Below are positions 38,085 through 47,441 of a DNA stretch of 64,000 nucleotides, piece after piece; the stretch's first letter is position 1; every line of letters begins with the position of its first letter. Source of the stretch: Mastigias papua (Eukaryota > Cnidaria > Scyphozoa > Rhizostomeae > Mastigiidae); assembly GCA_964019165.1 (NCBI GenBank), contig OZ025271.1, positions 320,001-384,000 of the forward strand. The letters run 5' to 3'. The notes under the pieces were generated by a model. That model worked only from the letters and a program-made list of their open reading frames with translations, did no database searches and had not been told where the DNA came from. A program made the position numbers and the translations under genes.

Positions 38085-38352
38085 GCTGACGGAGTGATGA
38101 ATTGATGATGCATCCCACTGATCTGGTACAAGCAACAACAACAACAAAATAACAACTATTTGATCTTGGCAGCAGGGTCGTGAAGAGAACATTCTTGTAC
38201 TTTTGGAAGACCCCGTTCTGTAAATGAGAAGAGTTGGGATCTCTGTTTCCTTCAAAACTACAGAGACGAACCTTTCTGTTGATATCACTCTCAGGGAGAA
38301 AACCTTCCATGACTCCGAAGGCCAAGATTAGGAACAGGCCAATTATGTTCAT
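38085..38352 (-). CDS. Possible secreted-peptide exon
   Basis: A minus-strand ATG at 38350-38352 opens a frame starting MNIIGLFLILAFGVMEG, which looks like a cleavable signal peptide. It is followed by about 50 polar residues (FLPESDINRKVRLCSFEGNR and on). The frame then runs into a GTT-rich stretch and the MITE at 37941-38084, so its 3' end is not trustworthy. No family recognised and no clear splice donor. Chance is a real alternative. Confidence 0.22.
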
Positions 38353-38714
38353 AAGTTTATAAGTTCTACCCGTCAATGCGTCTCAAAAAGAAAGATCGCA
38401 ATACTTATGTCTTGATGACTCATTGTTCGCCCTATGAGAAACGTTTAGAGCAGAATAGCCTTTACAACCTAAGTAAGATCCGTCAGGATAAACTGGCAAC
38501 TGGGACAAAGCGGGCAAGCGACCATCTTGCACAAACAGTGATCCGTGATCTCTCCTGAAGGTCTAATCTATGAGCTGCTTTCTGGAAAGGGCCACCAAAC
38601 CAAAGCAGAGATGGCACCTGATGGTTCATGACCAAGTGTCACTAATGGCTATGTATACGGTCACCCAGGGATGCCTGCCTCACCGAGGCCAGGGGGCAAG
38701 GTTGCTATTGGGGC

Positions 38715-38865
38715 GCATAATAATAATAATAATAAATAGTATTTATACAGGTTTACTTGTTCAGGATTAGTATCCTGTTATCATTCAAGGACTTGTTAAA
38801 CAAAAAATGCCAAATGCATATATGAATATTAAAAAGATAGTTAAGATTGTTTTAAGAAATGTTCC
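38715..38865 (-). mobile_element. LINE 3' UTR and (ATT)n tail, split by LTR element
   Basis: Read on the minus strand, this is the continuation of the LINE copy at 44633-45090 beyond the inserted LTR element. It ends CTGTATAAATACTATTTATT with an (ATT)n run at about 38717-38736, the usual simple-repeat 3' end of many animal LINEs. Confidence 0.55.
38861..38865. repeat. Target site duplication GTTCC (left copy)
   Basis: GTTCC abuts the left LTR and is repeated exactly at 44628-44632 next to the right LTR. Confidence 0.9.
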
Positions 38866-39365
38866 TGTGAGAGGATAGCCGAGAGCCAAGACAAGTAAAA
38901 ACAAACCAGTCTTAAAAATACTGATATTAATATCGAAATCCTTTAATACTCTTGAATGATCGACGGCCTACTCTTACCATTACACTCTGGCTCGTCTGAA
39001 CCCAACTGAATTACTCGCATAAGCTTGCTTCTTATATAATAGAACGGTGCACAAAATTAGTCTTATTACTTCATTACTCAAAATATACAACAAAAGGAAA
39101 ATCTACCCCCGACTTATGTTACCATGACGTTAATAAATCGACCTACGTGTACATACAATAGCGATACTAAAGTGATGACAGCCTAGCTCAGAACCGACGC
39201 TATACGTCATAGTGACCTAGGAAACCAAACAAAAGCAACTTAGAATAACCGGTACATAAATTCTAAAACTGAACTAAATTACCTAATGACCTAAGAATAC
39301 TTACTAAAGCTAACACATTTCAATATGGCGTACGATAAAGTCTAATCACCATAAGGTTCATCACA
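38866..39365 (-). repeat. 3' LTR (left copy)
   Basis: 500 bp, starting TGTGAGAGGATAGCCGAGAG on the plus strand and ending GGTTCATCACA. It differs from the right copy at four positions seen by eye (near 38895, 39160, 39167 and 39352). By element orientation this is the 3' LTR. Confidence 0.95.
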
Positions 39366-39381
39366 TATCCCCCCTTTTCTA
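39366..39381 (-). other. Polypurine tract
   Basis: On the minus strand TAGAAAAGGGGGGATA directly precedes the 3' LTR, the expected plus-strand primer for reverse transcription. Confidence 0.85.
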
Positions 39382-39474
39382 AATAGACAAAAATTATCAA
39401 AAAAAATATTTTGTCTGTAAAGCTAACAGTATTTGTTTTAAAGTACTTCCTCTCCCATATTTTGTGAGGCTACT

Positions 39475-40026
39475 TCAACCACGTGACAATGCATCGGCAT
39501 TAGAATTGTCCTTGCCTGGTCGGTGGTTAATGTCAAATTCGTATGGTTGCAGCGAAAGACTCCAACGAGTTAACCTCCCATTTTGGTTTTTCATCTTTGC
39601 CAACCATTTCAAAGGATTATGATCTGTCTGCAAAATGAAGTGCTTCCCTAGCAAATAAACTTTAAGTGTATCAATGGCCCATTTAATCGCTAGACACTCC
39701 TTTTCAATTATCGCATAATTGCATTCTCTTGGCAACAATTTTCGACTTATATATAGGATTGGATGATCAGTACCTTCTTCATCTTTTTGACTGAGCATGG
39801 CTCCCAGTCCATAATCACACGCATCAGTTTGCAAAATGTATTTCTTTGAAAAATTGGGTGCTTTCAACGATGGTTCTGTACATAAACATACTTTCAGCTG
39901 CTTGAAGGCTTCATTACATTCATCTGTCCACTTGACTTTCGATGGCGCTGTCTTCTTTGTAAGACTTGTTAATGGTGCTGCAATGTCGGCAAAGTTCTTT
40001 ATGAACTTTCTGTAATATCCAGCCAA
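39475..40026 (-). CDS. pol: RT thumb/connection and RNase H part of pol
   Basis: About 183 residues, open to a TGA at 39475-39477. It begins in the RT thumb (AGYYRKFIKNFADIAAPLTS), then RNase H with the acidic residues in TDACDYGLGAML, IEKECLAIKWAI, LQTDHNPLKWLA and GKDNSNADALSRG. All four RNase H acidic positions appear present. The frame is offset by one from the upstream RT frame because of the extra base at 40056-40061, so this part would not be translated as a fusion. The polyprotein ends here with no chromodomain. Confidence 0.88.
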   Translation of the reverse strand: MAGYYRKFIKNFADIAAPLTSLTKKTAPSKVKWTDECNEAFKQLKVCLCTEPSLKAPNFSKKYILQTDACDYGLGAMLSQKDEEGTDHPILYISRKLLPRECNYAIIEKECLAIKWAIDTLKVYLLGKHFILQTDHNPLKWLAKMKNQNGRLTRWSLSLQPYEFDINHRPGKDNSNADALSRG

Positions 40027-40330
40027 CCCAAGGAACGATCTGACTTCCTTCTTTGTTTTTTGGAATGGGGGATTCGTTCACCGCCTTCACTTTATCAATG
40101 CATGGCTTGACAACTCCGTTTCCAACAATGTGCCCAAGGTATTCAGTTTCGTTCATGCCAAATCTGCATTTACGCAATTTGACTGTCAGTCCAGCTTGTC
40201 TCAATCGCGTGAACATATCTCTCAACTGATCCAAATGATCTTTCCAGCTCATACTATATACCGCAATATCATCCACATACCCTGTTGCATGGCCTTCTGC
40301 TCCTTTTATCAATCTATTGTCGACTAGTCT
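40027..40330 (-). CDS. pol: Central RT part of pol, between a stop and a frameshift
   Basis: The segment is in the same frame as the large upstream frame but separated from it by a TAG at 40331-40333. It carries the RT catalytic core GYVDDIAVYS and then LRKCRFGMNETEYLGHIVG. Near 40056-40061 a run of six T (plus strand) holds one base more than the frame needs, after which RT similarity moves to the next frame. Residues beyond that run in this frame are spurious. Confidence 0.85.
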
Positions 40331-43300
40331 CTAACATGTTGCCTGAGCATCTGCTAAACCAAAAGGCATTGTGACAAATTGCCATAATCCGAACGGGGTA
40401 ATAAACGCTGTCTTCTCCTTTGAATCTTTGGATAATGGGATTTGCCAATAACCTCTTGAAAGATCCATCGTTGTAATGTACTTTGCTCCAGCCATCTTAT
40501 CTATTAAATCTTCAACTCTGGGTAAAGGATATGGAACTACTTTTGCCAACTTATTTACTTCTCTAAAGTCTACACATATACGAACTTCCTGGGAATCCTT
40601 CTTGGGAACAATGACAACTGGTTGTGCCCACTCGCTTACAGATTCTTCAATGATACCATGGTGCTCCATCATTTCCAACTCTCGCTTAACTGCATCTCTC
40701 TGTGCCCATGGAATCCTGTAGGGTCTCTGTCTGATTGGTTTTGCATCGCCAACATCTATTTTGTGCTCCACCAGGCTTGTTCTTCCAGGTATATCATTGA
40801 ACACATCTTTGAATTCTTGCATAAGATTTTTCAACTGACACCTTTGCGCATCATTCAGCATGGGGTTGACTTTAGGCTCTTCTGAGTCCATCTCGAAGGG
40901 GTACTGAATTTCATCATTTTTGAAACACTCGTTGCCACCTTCTAATTCTTTTCCTGACAAGATTGACATGTATGTGACGTTTTCAGGTGTGTTCCATGGC
41001 TTTAACATATCGATGTGAAAAATTCGTTGTCTCTTTTTCTTGTCATGCATTTCGACCTCATAGTTCACGTCTCCAATTTTCCTTTTGATGACGTATGGCC
41101 CTTGCCATGCTGCATGTAGCTTCTTATTGCTTGAGGGTAACAATACCAAAGCCCTTTGTCCAACCTCTAATGATCTGCTTCTTGCCTTTTGATCGTACCA
41201 CCGCTTTTGTCGATCCTGGGACTTTGCAAGGTTTTCTTGAACTAGCTCTGTCATGGAAGCCAGTTTCTCTCTCATTTCAGTCACATATGTCAGTTCATCA
41301 TCTCCAACTTTATGCTTGGTCTCCCAGCTTTCTTTTAATACATCCAATGGTCCCCTTACGTGTCGGCCAAACAAAAGCTCAAATGGTGAAAACCCTGTTG
41401 ACTCTTGAGGCACTTCTCTGTATGCAAGCAAGAGGTATGGTATCAATTTATCCCATTCTTTTGGATGTTCTTGTGCAAACTTGTTCAACATCTTCTTCAA
41501 AGTGCCATTGAACCGTTCCACCAGACCATCTGTCTGAGGGTGATAAGGGCTTGTTTTAATATGTGACACCTGTAGCAGCTCGAGTACCCTTTGCATTAGT
41601 TCTGCCATGAAATTGCTACCTTGGTCAGTGAGCACCTCAGGTGGAATACCATAACGAGTGAAAACTTCTACCATTGCTTCGCTTGTTGTTTCTGCGTCAA
41701 TGTTTCTCAAAGGGATCGCTTCTGGATATCTTGTAGCGTAGTTGCAAACCACCAAGATGTACTTATTTCCACTGTATGTTCTGTCTAATGGTCCAATCAT
41801 ATCCATTGCAATACGACTGAAGGCTTCATCAATGATTGGCATTGACTGCATCTTTGCTCTGGGAGCCTTTTTAGATGTCTTCTGGCAAGCTGCACATGAT
41901 CTGCAATACTCTTTCACATCATGTGAAACACCAGGCCAAAAGAATCGTTGCAATATTCTGCTTTGTGTTTTCTTTGTACCCAAATGTCCTGCCAACGGGA
42001 TGTCATGTGCCAATTCCAAAACTTTCTTTCTGTATTCTCTTGGCAACACTAACTGACGAATCACCTGTGGGTTTTCTGGTTCTCCAGGGTTGAAAGTCCT
42101 ATAAATGAGGCCATCGTCCTCTTCATATGGTGCCGAACCCTCTGTTACCATCTCTCTGATCTTGACCAATGAACTGTCTGTCTTCTGTAGCTTTTGCAAC
42201 TTTTCTTTTCCTCCTGAATCTATACTATTCATGTCACCGTCTACGCTGCTGTTTGGTTCCTTGTTCTTCCATTGTTTCTTTAGCAGTTTCTTCTGACCTC
42301 TTGTTTTCCTAACCTTCCCTTCACCTGTAAAAATTTCATCTTCGAAATTGAATATGTCTACCAGCTGCTTTGGTTTTGCTTCAGATACCATTTCCTTCAC
42401 TAAATTTATCGCCTCTTCTTTTTCTTTCTCTGATCTTTGTTTTCTGGTCATAACAGCCAATGCCGAACCTTTCCTCTTTTGGTCTTCTTTCAGTACCAAT
42501 GCCACTAGATCTTTCACATCTCTGCCCAGCAAGACGGGTCTTGGTAAACCATCTACAACTGCTGCACCCACCGAATACGTCTTGCCATTGACTTCGATTT
42601 CTACAACTGCGATTGGGTACTGCTTCATGTCACCGTGTGCACACTGCATTGATATCCTTTTTTCTTCATTGAACTTTTCAACTGGCACCAAACTGGCATC
42701 AATCATGGTTTTGGAGCACCCTGTGTCTAATAATAACTCTGTCACCTTGCCTTCAACCTTGCCAAGTGTACGATATTCTACTAGTTCTTCTCTGATCACT
42801 AGCTCATCCTCCGATGTGCCTATGTAATTCGCTTTTCCCTGTCCCGTCTGTTGACTGGTCCTGTTCTCTGGACATTTCATGGCAATGTGTCCCAATCTGT
42901 TACAATTAAAGCATCTTGGCTGTTGCTGCAATGGAGAAGTTATATTTGGTTTCCATTGGACTCCTCCCTTTGTGACTGTTGACTGGACTGTCTGCTGTTG
43001 TATTCCCTGCACATTATTCCAGCACTTTGCTGCAATATGACCGATTTGATGGCATTTATGGCATCTTTTCTGCTCTTCCTTTGCACACTTTCTTGCTGTA
43101 ACATAATCATCTGCCAATTCTCCAACTTCTAATGTTGTTTTCGATTTCCTCTCCTTTAACCATATCTTTAGATCTGTAGGCATGCTCTCCATCAGTTGTT
43201 CCATGACCATCATTTCGCAAATTTCCTCTTTGGTTCTTTCTTCCTTTTCTGCCCCTGTCCATTTGTTAAACATATCATTGAGTCGTACACCAAACCCTGA

Positions 43301-43600
43301 ATATGTTTCTTCTGCCTTCTTCTTTGCACCCCTGAAACGTTGCCTGTAGATCTCCTCATTAATATCATACCGCTTTAATATTGCTTCTTTTACTAGATGG
43401 TACTCTTTTGCCCTTTCCATGTTCAGACTTGCGTATGCTGATTGTGCCTTACCAGTGGGTAAGGGTGCTAAATTCAGAACCCACATGTCTTGCGGCCAGT
43501 TGTATGCATGTGCAACCCTCTCAAATGTCGTCAGGTAATACTCAATGTCGTCTGACTCTGTCAATCTCTGCAACTTTGGCTGTCCCATGTTGAAAAGCAT
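40331..43600 (-). CDS. gag-pol: Gag-Pol: capsid, protease, integrase, N-terminal RT
   Basis: 1089 codons ending at a premature TAG (40331-40333). Domains by residue: SCAN-like Gag capsid about 8-170; CCHC knuckles at 180-193 and 230-243; aspartic protease LLDTGCSKTM with Asp292; integrase zinc finger (His532, His539, Cys569, Cys572); catalytic Asp600, Asp659 and Glu695, with exactly 35 residues between the last two; GPY module near 835; then RT from about 940, with VRICVDFREVNK and the Asp in TTMDLSRGYWQI. The frame stops within TMPFGLADAQATC, just before the catalytic YVDD block. Integrase lying between protease and RT is unusual for Ty3/gypsy and diagnostic of the Gmr1 group. The ATG at 43600 starts 7 bases past the stop of the upstream coiled-coil frame. 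Confidence 0.93.
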   Translation of the reverse strand: MLFNMGQPKLQRLTESDDIEYYLTTFERVAHAYNWPQDMWVLNLAPLPTGKAQSAYASLNMERAKEYHLVKEAILKRYDINEEIYRQRFRGAKKKAEETYSGFGVRLNDMFNKWTGAEKEERTKEEICEMMVMEQLMESMPTDLKIWLKERKSKTTLEVGELADDYVTARKCAKEEQKRCHKCHQIGHIAAKCWNNVQGIQQQTVQSTVTKGGVQWKPNITSPLQQQPRCFNCNRLGHIAMKCPENRTSQQTGQGKANYIGTSEDELVIREELVEYRTLGKVEGKVTELLLDTGCSKTMIDASLVPVEKFNEEKRISMQCAHGDMKQYPIAVVEIEVNGKTYSVGAAVVDGLPRPVLLGRDVKDLVALVLKEDQKRKGSALAVMTRKQRSEKEKEEAINLVKEMVSEAKPKQLVDIFNFEDEIFTGEGKVRKTRGQKKLLKKQWKNKEPNSSVDGDMNSIDSGGKEKLQKLQKTDSSLVKIREMVTEGSAPYEEDDGLIYRTFNPGEPENPQVIRQLVLPREYRKKVLELAHDIPLAGHLGTKKTQSRILQRFFWPGVSHDVKEYCRSCAACQKTSKKAPRAKMQSMPIIDEAFSRIAMDMIGPLDRTYSGNKYILVVCNYATRYPEAIPLRNIDAETTSEAMVEVFTRYGIPPEVLTDQGSNFMAELMQRVLELLQVSHIKTSPYHPQTDGLVERFNGTLKKMLNKFAQEHPKEWDKLIPYLLLAYREVPQESTGFSPFELLFGRHVRGPLDVLKESWETKHKVGDDELTYVTEMREKLASMTELVQENLAKSQDRQKRWYDQKARSRSLEVGQRALVLLPSSNKKLHAAWQGPYVIKRKIGDVNYEVEMHDKKKRQRIFHIDMLKPWNTPENVTYMSILSGKELEGGNECFKNDEIQYPFEMDSEEPKVNPMLNDAQRCQLKNLMQEFKDVFNDIPGRTSLVEHKIDVGDAKPIRQRPYRIPWAQRDAVKRELEMMEHHGIIEESVSEWAQPVVIVPKKDSQEVRICVDFREVNKLAKVVPYPLPRVEDLIDKMAGAKYITTMDLSRGYWQIPLSKDSKEKTAFITPFGLWQFVTMPFGLADAQATC

Positions 43601-43607
43601 GTTCTTC

Positions 43608-44039
43608 TCAAAGCCCTCTTTTGCGACTATGCCTTTCTTCTTCCCTGTTTGCTTCCATTTGTTTCATCCATGTCTCCCTCTCTTCTCGTTCTATCGCCAA
43701 CCGCTGTTCTAACATTGCCTGATCTGCTTTGAACCTTTCCATCCTTTCGTATTCCTCCCTGCGTCTTGTTTCTTCGCGGGCCTCTCGTTCTCGCTCCGTA
43801 CTCCTCAAATCTTCTGTCACTGCCGTTTGCTGCCTGCTGATCGATTCCACCAACCGCAGCATGAGGTTCTCTCTTTCTTTATCTTCCTCTTTCCGTTTTT
43901 CTTCTCTTTCAGCCAACCACTTCATTAACTGCACCATTTCACTGTTCTGGCCCCCTTGTGCACCCATGCCAACATCTTGTTCATCTGTATTTCCACATTC
44001 TGATTGTTGCGCCGCTTTCTTGTTTCGACCGCCACCCAT
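43608..44039 (-). CDS. gag: N-terminal Gag region, charged coiled coil
   Basis: 143 codons from an ATG soon after the primer binding site. After a short N-terminus (MGGGRNKKAAQQSECGN) it is almost entirely Glu/Arg/Lys-rich heptad-like sequence (residues about 40-138), predicted to form a coiled coil. It ends with TGA seven bases before the ATG of the large frame, which lies in the +1 frame. Either two proteins are made, ribosomes shift frame at the junction, or one base was lost or gained in this copy. Confidence 0.75.
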   Translation of the reverse strand: MGGGRNKKAAQQSECGNTDEQDVGMGAQGGQNSEMVQLMKWLAEREEKRKEEDKERENLMLRLVESISRQQTAVTEDLRSTEREREAREETRRREEYERMERFKADQAMLEQRLAIEREERETWMKQMEANREEERHSRKRGL

Positions 44040-44107
44040 AACTATCTTTGATTTGCTTTCCTATCTTTTCACTTACTAGTTTATCAACCTTCAGTGAATA
44101 CTCGGAA

Positions 44108-44125
44108 ATCCCACTTCTGACACCA
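44108..44125 (-). other. Primer binding site, tRNA-Leu
   Basis: The plus strand reads ATCCCACTTCTGACACCA, the same as the 3' end of animal tRNA-Leu including CCA, so the minus strand is complementary over 18 bases. It is separated from the 5' LTR by two bases, as expected. Confidence 0.9.
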
Positions 44126-44127
44126 CT

Positions 44128-44627
44128 TGTGAGAGGATAGCCGAGAGCCAAGACAAGCAAAAACAAACCAGTCTTAAAAATACTGATATTAATATCGAAA
44201 TCCTTTAATACTCTTGAATGATCGACGGCCTACTCTTACCATTACACTCTGGCTCGTCTGAACCCAACTGAATTACTCGCATAAGCTTGCTTCTTATATA
44301 ATAGAACGGTGCACAAAATTAGTCTTATTACTTCATTACTCAAAATATACAACAAAAGGAAAATCTACCCCCGACTTATGTTACCATGACGTTAATAAAT
44401 CGACCTACGTGTACATACAGTAGCGACACTAAAGTGATGACAGCCTAGCTCAGAACCGACGCTATACGTCATAGTGACCTAGGAAACCAAACAAAAGCAA
44501 CTTAGAATAACCGGTACATAAATTCTAAAACTGAACTAAATTACCTAATGACCTAAGAATACTTACTAAAGCTAACACATTTCAATATGGCGTACGATAA
44601 AGTCTAATCACCAAAAGGTTCATCACA
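44128..44627 (-). repeat. 5' LTR (right copy)
   Basis: 500 bp with the same ends as the left copy. Transcription of the element would start in this LTR and run toward lower coordinates. It is followed by the GTTCC target duplication at 44628-44632. Confidence 0.95.
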
Positions 44628-44632
44628 GTTCC

Positions 44633-45090
44633 ACTAAATCCATTAGAGTCCATTAACATCAATTGAGTGAGTATAGTTTTTGTTTGAAACGGACTAGTGA
44701 TTTTTCGTCTCTGATACCCTTAGGGAGACTATTGAAAAGCCGGGCTCCCTGGAAAGCGAACATTCGTTTGCCAGTTTCTGTCCTTACTGAAGGTAATACA
44801 AGACTTGAGTTATTTCCCCTTGTTTCTTTTTCATGTTTATGGCGTCTGAAATATTCTTTAAACTGTTCTGATGAAAGGCCATTCAAACATTTGAAGACGT
44901 CTATTGCAACGCGTCTGTTGCGCACTTCCTCTATCGTATCCCAACACTCAATTGTCTCACGGGGGCTTAAGATGTTTGCCGCTCTATTTTTGATAGTCTG
45001 AAGCTTATCGATTATTCCTTTAGGAAGTCAAAGTTGTTGATGATAGCAGTACATTATTATCGGTCAGATCATCGTTTTGTATATCGATTC
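44633..45090 (-). mobile_element. LINE C-terminal fragment, host of the LTR insertion
   Basis: Minus-strand translation reads PIIMYCYHQQL, a stop, then KGIIDKLQTIKNRAANILSP and RNRRVAIDVFKCLNGLSSEQ, TRGNNSSLVLPSVRTETGKR and FNSLPKGIRDEKSLVRFKQK, ending SLN. The KLQTI.NRAA and FKCLNGL motifs are typical of the region after RT in jockey/CR1-like LINEs. At least two in-frame stops lie in the upper part. The 3' UTR resumes on the far side of the LTR element at 38715-38865. Confidence 0.7.
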
Positions 45091-45109
45091 TGATCGGACT
45101 GATCTGTTC

Positions 45110-45196
45110 TACACAATTTGCACTAAAACAATTTAGTCCTGGGAAAAGGGCAGGAGGGGCAGCTGCCCCGTGCCCCCAAGCGTAGGTGTCCCTGCG
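45110..45196 (-). mobile_element. MITE fragment, relative of 37941-38084
   Basis: Read on the minus strand, AGGGACACCTACGCTTGGGG and the following 60 bases (GGGGCAGCTGCCCCTCCTGC, AGGACTAAATTGTTTTAGTG) align with the left part of the MITE at 37941. The other end is missing next to the LINE fragment. Confidence 0.5.
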
Positions 45197-46004
45197 GTCA
45201 TCCACCCTCTGGCCTCTGATTGGCCAGACACTGATTGTATACCTAGACAGGACAAAAGTACACTTTGCCCCTAATGTCCCACCCAAGTTGTAAATAATGT
45301 AGGAAAGCTCGAACATTGCAGATTCCGAACAAAAAGGTAAAACACATCTAAGCGTAATATCTGTTCATCAAGACAAAAAGCAGAGCTGGATTTTTAAAAT
45401 ATTTGCTGTAATTAACACGAATCAAGAGAATCTACCTATTTCCACAGTATAAGAGCAAAGCAAACTTCAGCTACAAAATACTTCTACTACAGATTAAATG
45501 ATACTGCTTTGTTCGTAATTCGCACTTCTCGAAAATACCTTGTAATCATGGGGCTGGCTTATATCTCAATATTTGAAGACCTGTGCTGCATAAACCATGA
45601 TGTTTAAATTGTATCAATCATTGGAGACGAAGAAAACCTCATCTGTCGTTGCTAGGCGCTTCGTGACTTGTTTATCATAATTTTATTTTATCCACCTACT
45701 GTGATTCTATGTTCATCATCACAATCTCTCAAATAGTAAGGGTGGATTACTGTGCACATTTATCACTCGATGGACAACAGCCCATCAGATCAAAGCTGAA
45801 ACATCCTCTTTCCATTATGACCTAGCTTGCCTCTTAGAATAAAGGTGCATAAATTCCTTCTAAACCAATTTTTGAGTAATGTTACTTACGAGTCTGGATT
45901 GGATGCCCCAGGTTTAATACGCTTTTTATATAAACTTCAGCAGCACAGAACGGCACTACATTTACAATCCTGGAATATGAATAAAATTTAGAAATAGAAA
46001 GGAA
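45197..46004. other. Non-coding stretch without supported genes
   Basis: AT-rich with no recognisable coding or repeat content. Confidence 0.5.
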
Positions 46005-46006
46005 TA

Positions 46007-47439
46007 GGGTAATTCGGGGCAAAATGAGACACGGGGCAAAATGAGACAATTCTTCTTTCATAATGAATTTTCGGTTTGTCCGGCGGAGAAAAAAATCAGC
46101 TCAATCTATGATATAAAAATTGAACTCCCTCTTTCAGCTTTTCAACCGTTGTTTCTGTGGTAACGAAAAGCTGAGATGAGAAAACGAATTTTTTGCGGAT
46201 TCATCGATGATTAAAACAGCAATTTTGCCAAGGCTAAGGAAAATATCTTGAAAACTTTTTCAAATGTTTGCGCCAATGATTCAAAGTGAGTGAGATACAA
46301 TCCTCTATATTATTTAGTTAAGCACAACTTTATATTACTCGCAATACCATAGCATGATGGAATGCACAATTTTATGCTTAGTTTCCTTCTTTCTTCTGCT
46401 ATCAAACTGGGGCAAAATGCGACGATGGCCTAACTCCATCCTGGTCTACCACTAGGAATCATAGTATATACTAGTATTTCTTAAAATGGATTAAAACATA
46501 TGTTGAATTGACTTTGCTTTCAGATGGTCCGCACTTATCAAAGAATATAAAAAAGCAAAAACTTTTATTTCAGCAAAAAACTGCCGGATCCTTCTTCAGT
46601 AGGATTGTCGTTTTGGCCTTAGAAACGACTCAATAGCATGAAGATTGACTTGAACATGTTATATTCCCTTGCTTCAAGAAATCCGTTCTTAAAGTATCCG
46701 CGACATCTATGGCAATCAAGAGAAACTTTCGTTTGTCAAAAGGATAGTGCATCTGCTCACAGAGCAGCGTTAACTCGAAACTTCTTCAGATAGCAGAACA
46801 TTAGATCTGACATTCGAAACTGTCACAAAAATGCGTGGCTACCCATCAAAATATCGATTAAAGATCTATTTTAACAAAAGTTTTTTCGCAACAATGTTTA
46901 ACTTTTCGAATCTTCAAATTATATTTTTGTCATTGCCCATATTTTGACTTCCTGTTCTTTATGATTTGCTGTTTTAATTTGCATCCAATTTGCACAACCA
47001 AGCACCTCGTTCATCTTTCGCCATTACATAATTTTTAGAAGAATTTCATAAATTTCATTAAATTAATTCGAATGTAAGAGTACTTATTTCAGTCATTTCA
47101 ATTAGTATTTTTGCTAAAAACTGTTGAGAGAAATGTCTCTTGCTTCCGTCTCTTATCATTTAAAAACGTAGCTAGTAGATGTATGTCTTTAAGAGTTACA
47201 AACATAGAAGATTAAGTGTCTCATTTTACCCCACATGTGTGGCAAAATGAGACGATATACCTGTTGTAGAATAAGCTTGAAATTGTCAAATTATGAAAAG
47301 CTCGGGAAAATTGCTCTTGCTGTTGAATAGTTCATATATTTAAGTAAGTATACGAATGATGTCCTCTTTTATTCACGTATTCCTGGCTGAGCAAGAGTAG
47401 ACTAGTTGCTTAAGCGTCTCATTTTGCTCCGAATTACCC
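46007..47439. mobile_element. TA-flanked non-autonomous transposon, 1433 bp
   Basis: The left end GGGTAATTCGGGGCAAAATG and the complement of the right end GGGTAATTCGGAGCAAAATG extend to a 24-bp terminal inverted repeat with one mismatch. TA lies immediately outside both ends (46005-46006, 47440-47441), as in Tc1/mariner-superfamily insertions. The GGCAAAATGAGAC phrase recurs inside near 46034, 46412 (as GGCAAAATGCGAC) and 47242, giving subterminal repeats. No transposase frame is present. Confidence 0.75.
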
Positions 47440-47441
47440 TA

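Larger units (their letters stand above)
35395..38165. repeat. Local tandem duplication, each copy carrying a different transposon
   Basis: 35395-36390 and 36736-38165 share ATAGTTATGCT, GGCTCACC...CAGTCTAATCATGA, CTTTTCAAATCA, AACAGTTTACACCTGGCATG, CATCTTGTTCTCAAAT and CCACTGATCTGGTA in the same order. The first copy holds the element at 35602-36258; the second holds those at 36831-37810 and 37941-38084. Comparing the copies gives empty sites for these insertions. Confidence 0.75.
38866..44627 (-). mobile_element. Gmr1-like Ty3/gypsy LTR retrotransposon, nearly complete
   Basis: 5762 bp with two 500-bp LTRs (TGTGA...TCACA), a 5-bp target duplication, a tRNA-Leu primer site, a polypurine tract and coding regions all on the minus strand. 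The protein order is Gag, zinc knuckles, protease, integrase, reverse transcriptase, RNase H. Integrase before RT is the hallmark of the Gmr1-like clade described from deuterostomes, which otherwise belongs to Ty3/gypsy by its RT. The Gag capsid resembles the Gmr1 Gag from which the vertebrate SCAN domain is thought to derive. The LTRs differ at 4 of 500 positions by eye, so insertion is recent. The copy is disabled by one nonsense codon and one frameshift in RT. Confidence 0.93.

Noticed and set aside
40476..43593. Several plus-strand frames over the pol region
   Set aside because: They are antisense shadows of the minus-strand Gag-Pol frame, which has clear domains.
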